The notes under the pieces were generated by a model. That model saw only the letters and a program-made list of their open reading frames with translations. It did not search any database and was not told the origin of the DNA. From NCBI GenBank assembly GCA_028702365.1, contig JAQVOZ010000002.1, forward strand, positions 1-24,776: a DNA stretch of 24,776 nucleotides. The letters run 5' to 3'. A program made the translations under genes and the position numbers. Positions 7,814-15,852 of the stretch are shown piece by piece; position 1 is the stretch's first letter, and each line of letters begins with the position of its first letter. This DNA comes from Candidatus Omnitrophota bacterium. GTDB taxonomy: Bacteria > Omnitrophota > Gorgyraeia > Duberdicusellales > 4484-171.

Positions 7814-8929
7814 TCAATTTGAGTTTATTCTTTTCGTAATTAGGTTTTTAAAATTGTTTTTAAAATTATCGCGGCTGAATTTAGCTGCGTTTTCTCTTGC
7901 CCATGCAGGGTTAAATTCATTAGTATGTTTCTCAAATTCATTTATTGCCTCAATTAATGCTTCGCTTTCCTGTTTATAGAAAAATATGCCGGTAGGATTG
8001 GGGCTACCTAACGGTGCCACTGTTTCGGCTACCCCGCCGCGGCCAAACGCAATTGCAACTGCTCCTGTTGCCTGCGCTTCAAGAGGAGAAATTCCAAAAT
8101 CCTCTTCTGCCGCATAAATGAATGCTTTTGCCCGCTGGTTTAGAGAAATAAGCTCGCTGTCAGCTACCCAGCCAAGAAGCCTTATATTCTTAGAAGAAAT
8201 TTTCCCTTCAAGCTCTTTTCTTAGGTTGCCGTCTCCTATTATAAATATCTTCTTATCCGGGCACCTGTTAAATGCATCTATAATTATATCAATACGCTTA
8301 TAAGGCACAAGAGCAGAAACGCAGAGATAAAAATCTTCCCTTTTAACGCTGCTATTTAGGATAAATTTTTCGCAATCTACCGGTGGAAAAATAACTCCGG
8401 AGTCTCTTTTATAAATATCATTTATTCTTTTTTGTATGGTTTTTGAAATTGCAACAAATTCATCAACTCTGCCAAGAGTCCTTAAGTCCCATTTTTTAAG
8501 TTTTTCTGCTATGCAACCGACAATTTTTTTCTTTAAAAAAGGGTATGCGCCGAAATAGTCTTCAAAAAAAGACCAAACGTAACGCATGGGCGTATAGCAA
8601 TAACAGAGATGAAATGAATTTTTGGGCTTTTTCGCACCCTTTGCTACGCAGTGGCTTGAACTTAATATTAAATCATATCCGTTTAAATTAAAACTTTCAA
8701 TTGCGCGCGGGAATAGAGGAAGATAATTTCTGTATTTTTTTAATGCAAAAGGAAGATATTGGATAAAGGAAGCTTTAACCGGCATAGCTCGGATAATCGG
8801 CGAAACAGAACTGCTATCGTAAAGCAAAGTAAAAATATCAGCTTGCGGGAAAAGTTCGCAAAAAACTTCAAGGCATTTCTCTCCGCCGCGCATTCCGGTA
8901 AGCCAATCATGTATTATCGCAACTTTCAT
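7814..8929 (-). CDS. Family 4 glycosyltransferase, WbaZ-like
   Basis: A 371-residue GT-B enzyme. The N-terminus MKVAIIHDWLTGMRGGEK carries the acceptor-side Gly-rich loop, LCYCYTPMRYVWSFFEDYFG (108-127) is characteristic of the WbaZ-like subgroup, VSALVPYKRID (204-214) lies at the start of the donor domain, and EEDFGISPLEAQATG (275-289) supplies the E-x7-E donor motif. Known members are mannosyltransferases or related enzymes of O-antigen synthesis that use GDP- or UDP-sugars on the cytoplasmic face. Full length for the family. A 73-base spacer separates it from the GT4 upstream, with no clear Shine-Dalgarno sequence. It lies just before the initiating transferase gene, so it may add an early sugar. 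The exact sugar is not determined. Confidence 0.86.
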   Translation of the reverse strand: MKVAIIHDWLTGMRGGEKCLEVFCELFPQADIFTLLYDSSSVSPIIRAMPVKASFIQYLPFALKKYRNYLPLFPRAIESFNLNGYDLILSSSHCVAKGAKKPKNSFHLCYCYTPMRYVWSFFEDYFGAYPFLKKKIVGCIAEKLKKWDLRTLGRVDEFVAISKTIQKRINDIYKRDSGVIFPPVDCEKFILNSSVKREDFYLCVSALVPYKRIDIIIDAFNRCPDKKIFIIGDGNLRKELEGKISSKNIRLLGWVADSELISLNQRAKAFIYAAEEDFGISPLEAQATGAVAIAFGRGGVAETVAPLGSPNPTGIFFYKQESEALIEAINEFEKHTNEFNPAWARENAAKFSRDNFKNNFKNLITKRINSN

Positions 8930-9002
8930 TATAAACCAATTAATGAGTTAAAGAACTAAATGAACAACGAATTTATCATAACTGTCTTATACTACCAATC
9001 CG

Positions 9003-10079
9003 TTAATCCATCAATAATTCTTTATAGATAGCTGTGGTTTTGTTTGCTGTATCAGCCCAATTGAATCTATAGATATTTTCGAAGCCTTTTTGGATGAGGG
9101 TATTACGCAAATTATCGTCAATTAAAACATTATACAAAGCATCTACTATGTGGTCAATGGCTTGTACGGAAACTGCGCAAACCCCGTTTCCGCCTATCTC
9201 TAAATGAGGTGCTATATCGCTGCAGACTACAGGCGTGCCGCATTGCTGGGCCTCCAAAACAGTTAATCCAAAGCCTTCATAAAGCGATAAATTGCAGAAA
9301 GCACAAGACAAATTGTATATCGCGGCTAATTCTTTATCATCAGGGACCTCTCCTATATATAAGACGTTTTTCTTGTTAAAATCGAAATGATGGCTTAATC
9401 TGCCCACGACAACCAAGGATGCATCGGGGAGACGCTCGCGTAATTTCGAAAATGACTCTAGGAGCATTTTTATATTTTTATGCCTCCTTAAGCTTCCTAC
9501 GTAAAGAATAAATTTTTGCGGCAATTTATATTTTTCTTTTACCCGAAAGAGATAAGTTGTATCGTTTATCTGAGAAAAATTTTCTTCTACGCCTTCATAA
9601 ATTACATTTACATTGAGATTCTTTTCTCCGTAGATTTTTTCAAGGGAATTTTTTGTCGAGTTTGAAACGCAGATTATCTTTTTTGCTTTTTTCAATACCC
9701 GTTCTACCATTAATTTCATATAAACTGAAGCGAACTTTTTACTGGCGCCTTGAGGATAAACTATATGAATCAAATCATGTATTGTAGCCACAAGCTTAAA
9801 ATTTGTTAGAACCGGAATATTGTAATGCGGAATATGTAAAATATTCGAACCGATGATTTTTTTAAGATGCAGGAAGCCCAATTGTTCCTGCGTTGAATAA
9901 ATAGGATAATCAAAATCAATAATATTTTCGTTTATGCCGAGATATTTTCCTATTAAAATCTTATTCCCCAATAAATGCAAATTGATTTCTTTTTGTTTCT
10001 TAAATTCGGTAAGCAGGCATCTAATGTAACGGCCTATGCCGGGATGCTCGATCATTCTGGCATCAAAAAATATTGTCAT
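9003..10079 (-). CDS. Family 4 glycosyltransferase (mannosyltransferase-like)
   Basis: A 358-residue GT-B enzyme with IFFDARMIEHPGIGRYIR at 3-20 (the Gly-x-Gly-Arg-Tyr loop common in mannosyltransferase B-like GT4 enzymes), IHDLIHIVYPQG (100-111), ILYVGSLRRHKNI (191-203) in the donor domain and LYEGFGLTVLEAQQCGTPVVCSD (266-288) with the E-x7-E motif. It would transfer a sugar from a nucleotide donor to a lipid-linked glycan in the cytoplasm. A 44-base gap separates it from the 2-epimerase gene and 73 bases from the next GT4. The sequence shows no fusion or truncation. Mannose is the most frequent sugar in the family but other hexoses or N-acetyl sugars are possible. Confidence 0.87.
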   Translation of the reverse strand: MTIFFDARMIEHPGIGRYIRCLLTEFKKQKEINLHLLGNKILIGKYLGINENIIDFDYPIYSTQEQLGFLHLKKIIGSNILHIPHYNIPVLTNFKLVATIHDLIHIVYPQGASKKFASVYMKLMVERVLKKAKKIICVSNSTKNSLEKIYGEKNLNVNVIYEGVEENFSQINDTTYLFRVKEKYKLPQKFILYVGSLRRHKNIKMLLESFSKLRERLPDASLVVVGRLSHHFDFNKKNVLYIGEVPDDKELAAIYNLSCAFCNLSLYEGFGLTVLEAQQCGTPVVCSDIAPHLEIGGNGVCAVSVQAIDHIVDALYNVLIDDNLRNTLIQKGFENIYRFNWADTANKTTAIYKELLMD

Positions 10080-10123
10080 ATTTTTGTTAAAAAATATTGT
10101 CCTCTCGGCATCATAAACATACT

Positions 10124-11226
10124 CTATACACTGTCAACTTTTTTCTTTATTCTTATAGCAGCTCTTCCGTCGCCTATAGGATTTCTTTTCATGCTCATCT
10201 TACGATAATAAATTTTAGAGCGTAAAAGCAGCTGGGCATATTTGACAATTTTTGTGTTATTTGTACCGACAATTTTAGCGCAACCTGCTTTAACAACCTC
10301 GGGGCGTTCTGTCTTGTCGCGTAGAATCAAAACTGGCTTTCCCAAAGAAGGGGCTTCTTCCTGGATACCGCCTGAATCTGTAAGAATAAAATAAGCCTTG
10401 CCCATCAACCTTACAAAATCACTATAGCCCAGCGGTTTAATAAGTAGATATTTTTAATCCCGCCCAGCAAAGAACGCACGGGCTTTAAAACCTTTGGGTT
10501 TAGGTGCACCGGATAGACAATAATTATATCTTTGTTATTTTGTGCTAATGCCCTTAAGGCTTCACAAATATTTTTTAACGGACGGCCAAAATTTTCCCGG
10601 CGATGCGCCGTGACAAGTATCAGCTGCTTATTTCTAGGCAAAGACTCCAGGGCTTTGCTAGTAAAATGTTTTTTATGCTTTTTAATATAGAATAAAGCGT
10701 CGATAACAGTATTGCCTGTAACGGTTATTGAACCGGCAGTTACGCCTTCCTGAATAAGATTATTTTTAGCTTTAGTCGTTGGCGCAAAATGAATATCTGT
10801 AACGCGTGATACCATTTGCCGGTTTAACTCCTCAGGGTAAGGCCTGTATTTGTCGTAAGTGCGAAGGCCCGCCTCGATATGCGCTACTTTAATTCTTCTA
10901 TAAAATGCGGCAAGCGCGGCGCAAAAAGCTGTAGTAGTGTCGCCCTGTAAAAAAACCATATCCGGGCCAAAAGCTTCATACACAGAATCTATCCCTCTGA
11001 TAGCGGCCGAAGCCAGGTAATTTAAAGACTGCCCTGGTTTCATTAGCTGTAAATCATAGTCTATTTTTATGCCAAATTCCTCAATCATTTTTATTGCCAT
11101 AGCTTGATGTTGTCCGGTAAAACATACCTTTGTTGCATAGCGTTTATCTTTATTAAAAATATGTATCACCGGGGCTGTTTTAATTATCTCCGGCCTGGTT
11201 CCGATAACAAAAAGTATCTTTTTCAT
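10124..11226 (-). pseudogene. wecB: UDP-N-acetylglucosamine 2-epimerase, interrupted by a single-base frameshift
   Basis: The first frame (11226 to about 10438) starts MKKILFVIGTRPEIIK and holds FTGQHQ, LQGDTTT, HIEAGLRTYDKYRPYPEELN, VTGNTVIDAL, VTAHRRENFG and PVHLNP, all hallmarks of WecB/MnaA. It then runs into a premature TAA at 10413-10411. The rest (KPLGYSDFVRLMGK, then LTDSGGIQEEAPSLGKP, LRDKTERPE and NPIGDGRAAIRI) lies in the -1 frame down to 10124. Joined at 10434-10445 the protein would be about 367 residues, the normal family length. One missing A in a TTAAACC context explains the break. The enzyme interconverts UDP-GlcNAc and UDP-ManNAc. Because every motif is intact on both sides, the shift is either very recent, an assembly indel, or recoding. 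An extended -10 promoter candidate lies upstream. Confidence 0.9.
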
Positions 11227-11313
11227 GGGTTAGCTTTAGGCTGATTTATATAGGTTGTTAGAAAACGATTACGCTGTTTTATGGCAAAAATATGAATCTA
11301 GGGCATTTGTATA

Positions 11314-11322
11314 ATTATAGCA
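11314..11322 (-). promoter_or_regulatory. Candidate extended -10 promoter upstream of the 2-epimerase gene
   Basis: On the minus strand the bases read TGC-TATAAT, a perfect extended -10 element (TGn then TATAAT). It lies in a 111-base spacer and is followed by about 80 bases of AT-rich leader before the ATG at 11226. No convincing -35 hexamer is seen at 16-18 bases, which an extended -10 does not need. It would give the genes from wecB onward their own transcript start inside the locus. AT-rich sequence makes chance matches common, so this is a candidate only. Confidence 0.45.
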
Positions 11323-11337
11323 TACTTTTAGCAGGGG

Positions 11338-12378
11338 TTATTTTAATATTTTTTCATATGCTGACAATGTTGTTTGGGCTACTTTTTCCCAGGAAAAATT
11401 GTTCAGCACATATTGTTTTAAATTATCGCCGCAAGGCCGTTCGAAAGCCTGCTCTACAATGCGCCTTATTTCTTTCGGCTTATGCGGCCTGGCATAAAAA
11501 GCAAAATCTCCAAAATAGTCCCTGGTTGAACCGTAAGGCGTAATTACAATATTTTTCCCGCAGGCAACTGCTTCAAGCGCGGAAAGGCCGGGGGTTTCAA
11601 ACCAACTTGTTAAAGAAAAAATTTTAGAGGCAGCATACATTGAAGAAAACAGGGAAGTGTCATGTTCAATATAGCCTAAAAAAAACATATTATCGTCTTT
11701 TTCTCTTAAACAGGCATCATAATAATATTTATGTTCCAGGGTGTAATCGCCGACAAAAACAACCGGGGACTTTTTAAAGCCTTTCATTGCCCGGATAAAG
11801 GAAAGTTGATTTTTGCGCGGCTCAATTCTGCCTACGTAAAGAATAAAATCCCGCAACTTGTATTTACTGGCGAACTCCTCCGGTGCCGCCATTTGAAACC
11901 TTTCTTCTACGCCGTTAGGGACAACAAAAAATTTGTCTTTTTCTATGGAAAAATATCTTTGAATCTGTTTCGCTTCGCTTTCAGAATTAGGAAGGATTAA
12001 ATCAGCCAACGTAAAAATTTCTCTCCGCGCCGAAGGAAAAGACGGACAAACCGCCTTAAGCGCATGATGCAGCAAAGCATTTGTTTTATTGTGCAGCCCT
12101 ACTTCTCCCAGGCACCTGCGTAAATCCGTCCAAAATATGGAAGAAACACAAACTTTAACTTTGCTTTCTTTTGCAGCCCTTATTAACCCCAGGCAATCCT
12201 TAACTGAACCAAAAACATGCAAAATATCATAGGCAGACAGCTTATCCTGCCACTGGTCAAACATTTTAACCTTTACGCCTTTATTCTCCAGAAACTCCTT
12301 GGTTTTGAGAAGCTGGATTTCACCGCCGCCCATTTTCTGAAATGCCCAGGGATATGAGTAGAAAAGTATTTTTGGCAT
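11338..12378 (-). CDS. Family 4 glycosyltransferase
   Basis: A 346-residue GT-B enzyme starting with ILFYSYPWAFQKMGGGEIQLL (4-24), where the Gly-rich loop lines the acceptor cleft. Further motifs are VVPNGVEERF (152-161), ILYVGRIEPRKNQ (179-191) and WFETPGLSALEAVACGKNIV (259-278) with the E-x7-E donor signature. Members transfer a hexose from a nucleotide donor and act in the cytoplasm at the membrane. The gene starts 4 bases after the deacetylase stop and ends before the 111-base spacer with the promoter candidate, so it is probably the last gene of the upstream transcription unit if that promoter is real. It is complete, and the sugar cannot be inferred. Confidence 0.86.
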   Translation of the reverse strand: MPKILFYSYPWAFQKMGGGEIQLLKTKEFLENKGVKVKMFDQWQDKLSAYDILHVFGSVKDCLGLIRAAKESKVKVCVSSIFWTDLRRCLGEVGLHNKTNALLHHALKAVCPSFPSARREIFTLADLILPNSESEAKQIQRYFSIEKDKFFVVPNGVEERFQMAAPEEFASKYKLRDFILYVGRIEPRKNQLSFIRAMKGFKKSPVVFVGDYTLEHKYYYDACLREKDDNMFFLGYIEHDTSLFSSMYAASKIFSLTSWFETPGLSALEAVACGKNIVITPYGSTRDYFGDFAFYARPHKPKEIRRIVEQAFERPCGDNLKQYVLNNFSWEKVAQTTLSAYEKILK

Positions 12379-12382
12379 AAAG

Positions 12383-13483
12383 TTATTGTCGTTTTATTTT
12401 ATACCGCCGGTATAATGATTTCAAACCTTTCCTGAAAAGATTTCCACGCAATTCTTCTAAAGGAGTAACGTCTTCATAGTCAATCATTTCCTTAATAAAT
12501 GATTTTATTTTCTTGGTAAAATTTTCCGTAACTTCTGCGCCTAACAAATCCTCCTGCGGCTGGCGTAGCGCCGCGGAAGCCTCAGGAACAAGCAGGCCAT
12601 ATTGGGACGAAAACGAAGCATCTTCCACGGAAAAACACCACGAAGAGAAATCAGTCATATTGCATTTATGAAGCACAGAGTCATCTTTAATTCTTTCCAA
12701 GAATTCTTTTAAAAATATTTTAACCTGCGGATAAGTTTTGTTCGTATGCGCATAAATAATAATCGGGATATTCATTATGGTAAGATTTTTTACTACCTCA
12801 TTAAAATAAGCAATAACCTCGTCAATTGACAGGCCTGCTGCAAACAAAATCTCCGGGCAAATGGGAAATATTGGCACCTGGAGAATTTTTGAAAACCTTT
12901 TTCCGAGATATGGATAATGTGGAAAATTAAGGTAGTCAAAGGAAAAGTCGGAAGAATACTTATATCCTAACTCCTCTAACGCCAGCATAAGGTTATTGTT
13001 ATACTTTCCCATGGGCGCAGCGAAACCGGAAGTTATGATTTTCAGTTCTTCGAAAAAATATTTCGCCTTGCTAAGGTTAAATAAATTACTTTCATAATCA
13101 TTATAAACATAATGATAGTAGCCGTGTGATTGTATATCTATATTGGCCTCTTTAGTTTCTTCAAGAAGCTTTTTATTTTTTTCAAACGCACGGGCAGAAC
13201 AGAACAAAGTTATCCAGGGAGAATAATCCCGGAATATTTCTATATATTCTTTAAAATCATCGGCATGTACCTCATCAGCATCGATACGCAGCGTAAAGAT
13301 ATTATCTTTTCCTTGCGGATATAAATTCATTTGCTTAAATTCATCGGGACGCTGAGAAATTTGCTCTAAGTATTTAATCTTTGGATATTTAGCGACTTTC
13401 TCAAAAAAAGTTTTATTTCTAAACGAAAAAGCCTTGATAACGCTCTTTGTATCCAAAAATGGATTGATATTTTTTGTGCTCAT
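12383..13483 (-). CDS. Polysaccharide deacetylase-like (NodB-fold) protein
   Basis: A 366-residue protein with the metal-site pattern of the NodB fold: TLRIDADEVH (64-73; the Asp residues replace the usual TFDDG), SHGYYH (119-124), which keeps both metal-binding His in an HxxxH spacing, a weakly matching APMGKY (156-161) at the position of the usual R-x-P-x motif, and YAHTNKT (244-250) supplying the late His. Family members remove N- or O-acetyl groups from glycans. No signal peptide is visible, so it probably acts in the cytoplasm on the lipid-linked glycan or on a sugar intermediate, unlike secreted chitin or peptidoglycan deacetylases. The start overlaps the stop of the GT2-methyltransferase gene by 4 bases (ATGA). 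The third motif lacks its Arg, so activity is less certain than fold. Confidence 0.75.
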   Translation of the reverse strand: MSTKNINPFLDTKSVIKAFSFRNKTFFEKVAKYPKIKYLEQISQRPDEFKQMNLYPQGKDNIFTLRIDADEVHADDFKEYIEIFRDYSPWITLFCSARAFEKNKKLLEETKEANIDIQSHGYYHYVYNDYESNLFNLSKAKYFFEELKIITSGFAAPMGKYNNNLMLALEELGYKYSSDFSFDYLNFPHYPYLGKRFSKILQVPIFPICPEILFAAGLSIDEVIAYFNEVVKNLTIMNIPIIIYAHTNKTYPQVKIFLKEFLERIKDDSVLHKCNMTDFSSWCFSVEDASFSSQYGLLVPEASAALRQPQEDLLGAEVTENFTKKIKSFIKEMIDYEDVTPLEELRGNLFRKGLKSLYRRYKIKRQ

Positions 13484-14922
13484 AAAACCTTATGGCCGGT
13501 TGCTTTCCAGATAATAAAGTGCCTGGTTAGGGGTATGCTTTTAAAAATCATTTTTATCGGCGATATCTTCTCTGAATCCGATAAAATATATTTTGCTTCC
13601 ACTTTTGAAAAATATGTTTTAAGAATTCCTCCAATTTTATTTTTCAGAAACCATTGTTCATGATAGGGAAACCCTCTAGGATACATCCAATCATTTTTCA
13701 TTTCATGATAATGTTTTATCAAAAGATTAGGGACAAGCAGGCGCCGGTTATTCAATGAAAGAATATTTCTATCGATAATCACTAAAGCCCCATCCTGCTT
13801 TAATACGCGTACTGCTTCCCGCAGGAATGCCCTTAAATCCGGGAGATGTTCCACAACTTCAACAGCAAAAACGCCGTCAAAAGTATTCGCTTCAAAAGGC
13901 AGGTTAGTGGCTGATGCCTTTAAAAATGTGCCATTATTTTTCGTACGCGCTACTTTTAGCAGGCTTTCCGATACGTCCACTCCGAAACAAAACGCTTTCC
14001 TTTGGCTTACGGCATTAGTAAACCTTCCTTTGCCGCAGCCGACTTCTAAAATATTTTTACCCTCTAATTTTCCGAAGGAATCAAGCAATTCTCCCAAGCG
14101 CGAATCACCCTCATCAATGCTATCGGGGAATTGACGGGACAACTCATCAAAACGCTTGGCGACTAAGTATTCGAGATACTTTGCATCTTTTATGACTTTA
14201 CGCGCTTTGCAATATTTTACGAACGCGTAACGCGCAGAAAACCATGCATAGAGCAAGCCAGCCTTGCCGTCTAAAAATCCTTTTTTCAGTAAAGTTATAT
14301 TAAAAAATATTGCTGCAGGATAAAAAAATATCTTAAAGACAGAAGGCCTGACATTTCGCTCTAATAGGAAACGAGATTCAATATCAGTGTATTGTTCTGT
14401 TTTATCTAACTCCAATTGCGCACTGGATGTGGTATTATGAAATAAATCTCCGTCTAAAAGCGAAATCTCTCCGTCAATAAGTAAGAATTCATGGATGGGC
14501 TGAATAAACCTGGCTTTATCTTTTCTGAATAATCTAACCGGAAAATCGTTGCCGGCGGCATGAGCCAATACTTTTCCGAAGATTTTGTTTATGCGCTTAA
14601 CCCGGAAAGCGCTGCAAGCATTGGATGCCTTAACGACATTAATAAGTGCATCTTTTAACTGCAAAGAAACAATCTCGTCGCAATCCATAGAAAATACCCA
14701 ATCATTACTACATTTTGATATGGCAAAATTTTTTTGCGACGAAAAATCATCAAATTTACGCGAATACACCTTATCGGTAAAGCTCTTTGCTATTTGTACG
14801 GTCGCATCGCTGCTTTCAGAATCAACCACAATAATCTCATCGGCCCACGCGACTGATTCAAGTGCCGTTTTTATCCGCGGGGCTTCATTCCTTGCTATTA
14901 TAATTACGGAAAGTTTACTCAT
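13480..14922 (-). CDS. Fusion of a WaaE-like family 2 glycosyltransferase and a class I methyltransferase
   Basis: A 480-residue protein in two parts. Residues 1-245 form a WaaE-type GT2: IIVVDSESSDAT (30-41), MDCDEIVS (79-86) with the metal-binding acids, and KKGFLDGKAGLLYAWFSARYAF (213-234), the tail also found in two other GT2 proteins of this window. Residues 270-400 form a SAM-dependent methyltransferase: ILEVGCGKGRF (291-301, SAM motif I), GVDVSESLLK (314-323), NTFDGVFAVEVVEHLPD (346-362) and a C-terminal VRVLKQDGALVI strand. A single polypeptide could both add and methylate a sugar, or couple synthesis to capping. The ATG lies 2 bases after the upstream GT2 stop and the stop overlaps the deacetylase start. 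No frameshift separates the halves, and the linker (245-270) is short and charged. Confidence 0.86.
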   Translation of the reverse strand: MSKLSVIIIARNEAPRIKTALESVAWADEIIVVDSESSDATVQIAKSFTDKVYSRKFDDFSSQKNFAISKCSNDWVFSMDCDEIVSLQLKDALINVVKASNACSAFRVKRINKIFGKVLAHAAGNDFPVRLFRKDKARFIQPIHEFLLIDGEISLLDGDLFHNTTSSAQLELDKTEQYTDIESRFLLERNVRPSVFKIFFYPAAIFFNITLLKKGFLDGKAGLLYAWFSARYAFVKYCKARKVIKDAKYLEYLVAKRFDELSRQFPDSIDEGDSRLGELLDSFGKLEGKNILEVGCGKGRFTNAVSQRKAFCFGVDVSESLLKVARTKNNGTFLKASATNLPFEANTFDGVFAVEVVEHLPDLRAFLREAVRVLKQDGALVIIDRNILSLNNRRLLVPNLLIKHYHEMKNDWMYPRGFPYHEQWFLKNKIGGILKTYFSKVEAKYILSDSEKISPIKMIFKSIPLTRHFIIWKATGHKVL

Positions 14923-14924
14923 GC

Positions 14925-15851
14925 TCAGCCTACAATATTTAAAACCTGCCTGTCGGTTCTTTTAAAATTTTTGGTTATATTTTTTTTAATTCTTAAAATT
15001 TCAGGAAGTTTCGATAATGCTTCCAGAAAGCCTTTCAGAAAATAAAATCGAAACGTCAGCATAAACAACACCAGCCGCGGCAGAAGCCAAAAATGCATTT
15101 CAAATAAAATTTTTTTATCGGTTATGTTTTTCCACATGAATAATAGGCTGTTTCTAAAAACAGTTTTCTGGATTTCTTTATCGCTAAATGCAACCTTAAA
15201 ACTCGCATAGCCTTTATGATAAATAACGCTTGCCGGTTCATATATTCCTTTAAAACCGGATTTCCAGCCGCGAAAACAAAAATCAACATCTTCGTACCTG
15301 CCAGGAAGATATAATTCATCGAATCCGCCAAGTTCGAGGAATTTTTTCCTGTCAAATGCGCCGTTTCCGGTTGAAAAAGTAAAACTCTTATCCATTATTA
15401 AAGTTTCATAGCCTTTAAACCGCGTGTCTGCCGATATAATTCCTAGGCGGACCGAAGCTTTTGATTTATCGCCCTGATAGGTTACGCCGTCAAAAAAATA
15501 CATCCGCGAAGAAACAAAAAAAACATCCGGATCTTTAAAATTTTCAACCAGCGGATCAAGGAAATTTTTATCTACTTTTATATCGGAATTAAGAATGACC
15601 ACAATATCATCATCGCAATTTTTGAAAAATTCATTATAAGAACAATACACTTTATTTTTTCTGGCAACATAGACCTTTATTCCTGGAAATGCCTGCCTTA
15701 AAAAATCAATGCTGCCGTCGGTGCTGCAATTATCCAAAACAGTGACAAATACATTATGCTTACTTGCCTTTACAGCTTCCAATATGCTTGGCAGGCATTC
15801 TTCCAATAAAACTCTTCCGTTATAATTAAGGATAGCTATGTTTACCTTCAC
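14925..15851 (-). CDS. Family 2 glycosyltransferase (rhamnosyltransferase-type)
   Basis: A 308-residue GT-A enzyme. It begins VNIAILNYNG, followed by LDNCSTDGS (39-47), LNSDIKVD (87-94, DXD-equivalent) and STGNGAFDRKKFLELGGFDELY with YEDVDFCFRGWKSGF (186-200), the ED-x-D-x-C-x-R-x-W motif of WbbL-like rhamnosyltransferases. The C-terminus has a hydrophobic segment (about 250-275) for membrane association. It probably transfers rhamnose or a similar deoxyhexose. The start is GTG at 15851, one base after the flippase stop (TAA, C, GTG), so it depends on reinitiation. An ATG is not available nearby at the expected N-terminus. It sits between the flippase and the GT2-methyltransferase fusion gene. 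Confidence 0.86.
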   Translation of the reverse strand: MKVNIAILNYNGRVLLEECLPSILEAVKASKHNVFVTVLDNCSTDGSIDFLRQAFPGIKVYVARKNKVYCSYNEFFKNCDDDIVVILNSDIKVDKNFLDPLVENFKDPDVFFVSSRMYFFDGVTYQGDKSKASVRLGIISADTRFKGYETLIMDKSFTFSTGNGAFDRKKFLELGGFDELYLPGRYEDVDFCFRGWKSGFKGIYEPASVIYHKGYASFKVAFSDKEIQKTVFRNSLLFMWKNITDKKILFEMHFWLLPRLVLFMLTFRFYFLKGFLEALSKLPEILRIKKNITKNFKRTDRQVLNIVG

Positions 15852-15852
15852 G

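Noticed and set aside
8930..9002. Promoter in the 73-base spacer between two GT4 genes
   Set aside because: A TATGAT-like hexamer occurs on the minus strand but has no -35 partner at 16-18 bases and no TG extension. AT-rich chance matches are expected.
10434..10445. Classic -1 programmed frameshift site
   Set aside because: The bases A TTA AAC resemble UUUAAAC but the first triplet is not homopolymeric, so P-site re-pairing would be poor. I kept it as a low-probability option in the frameshift finding only.
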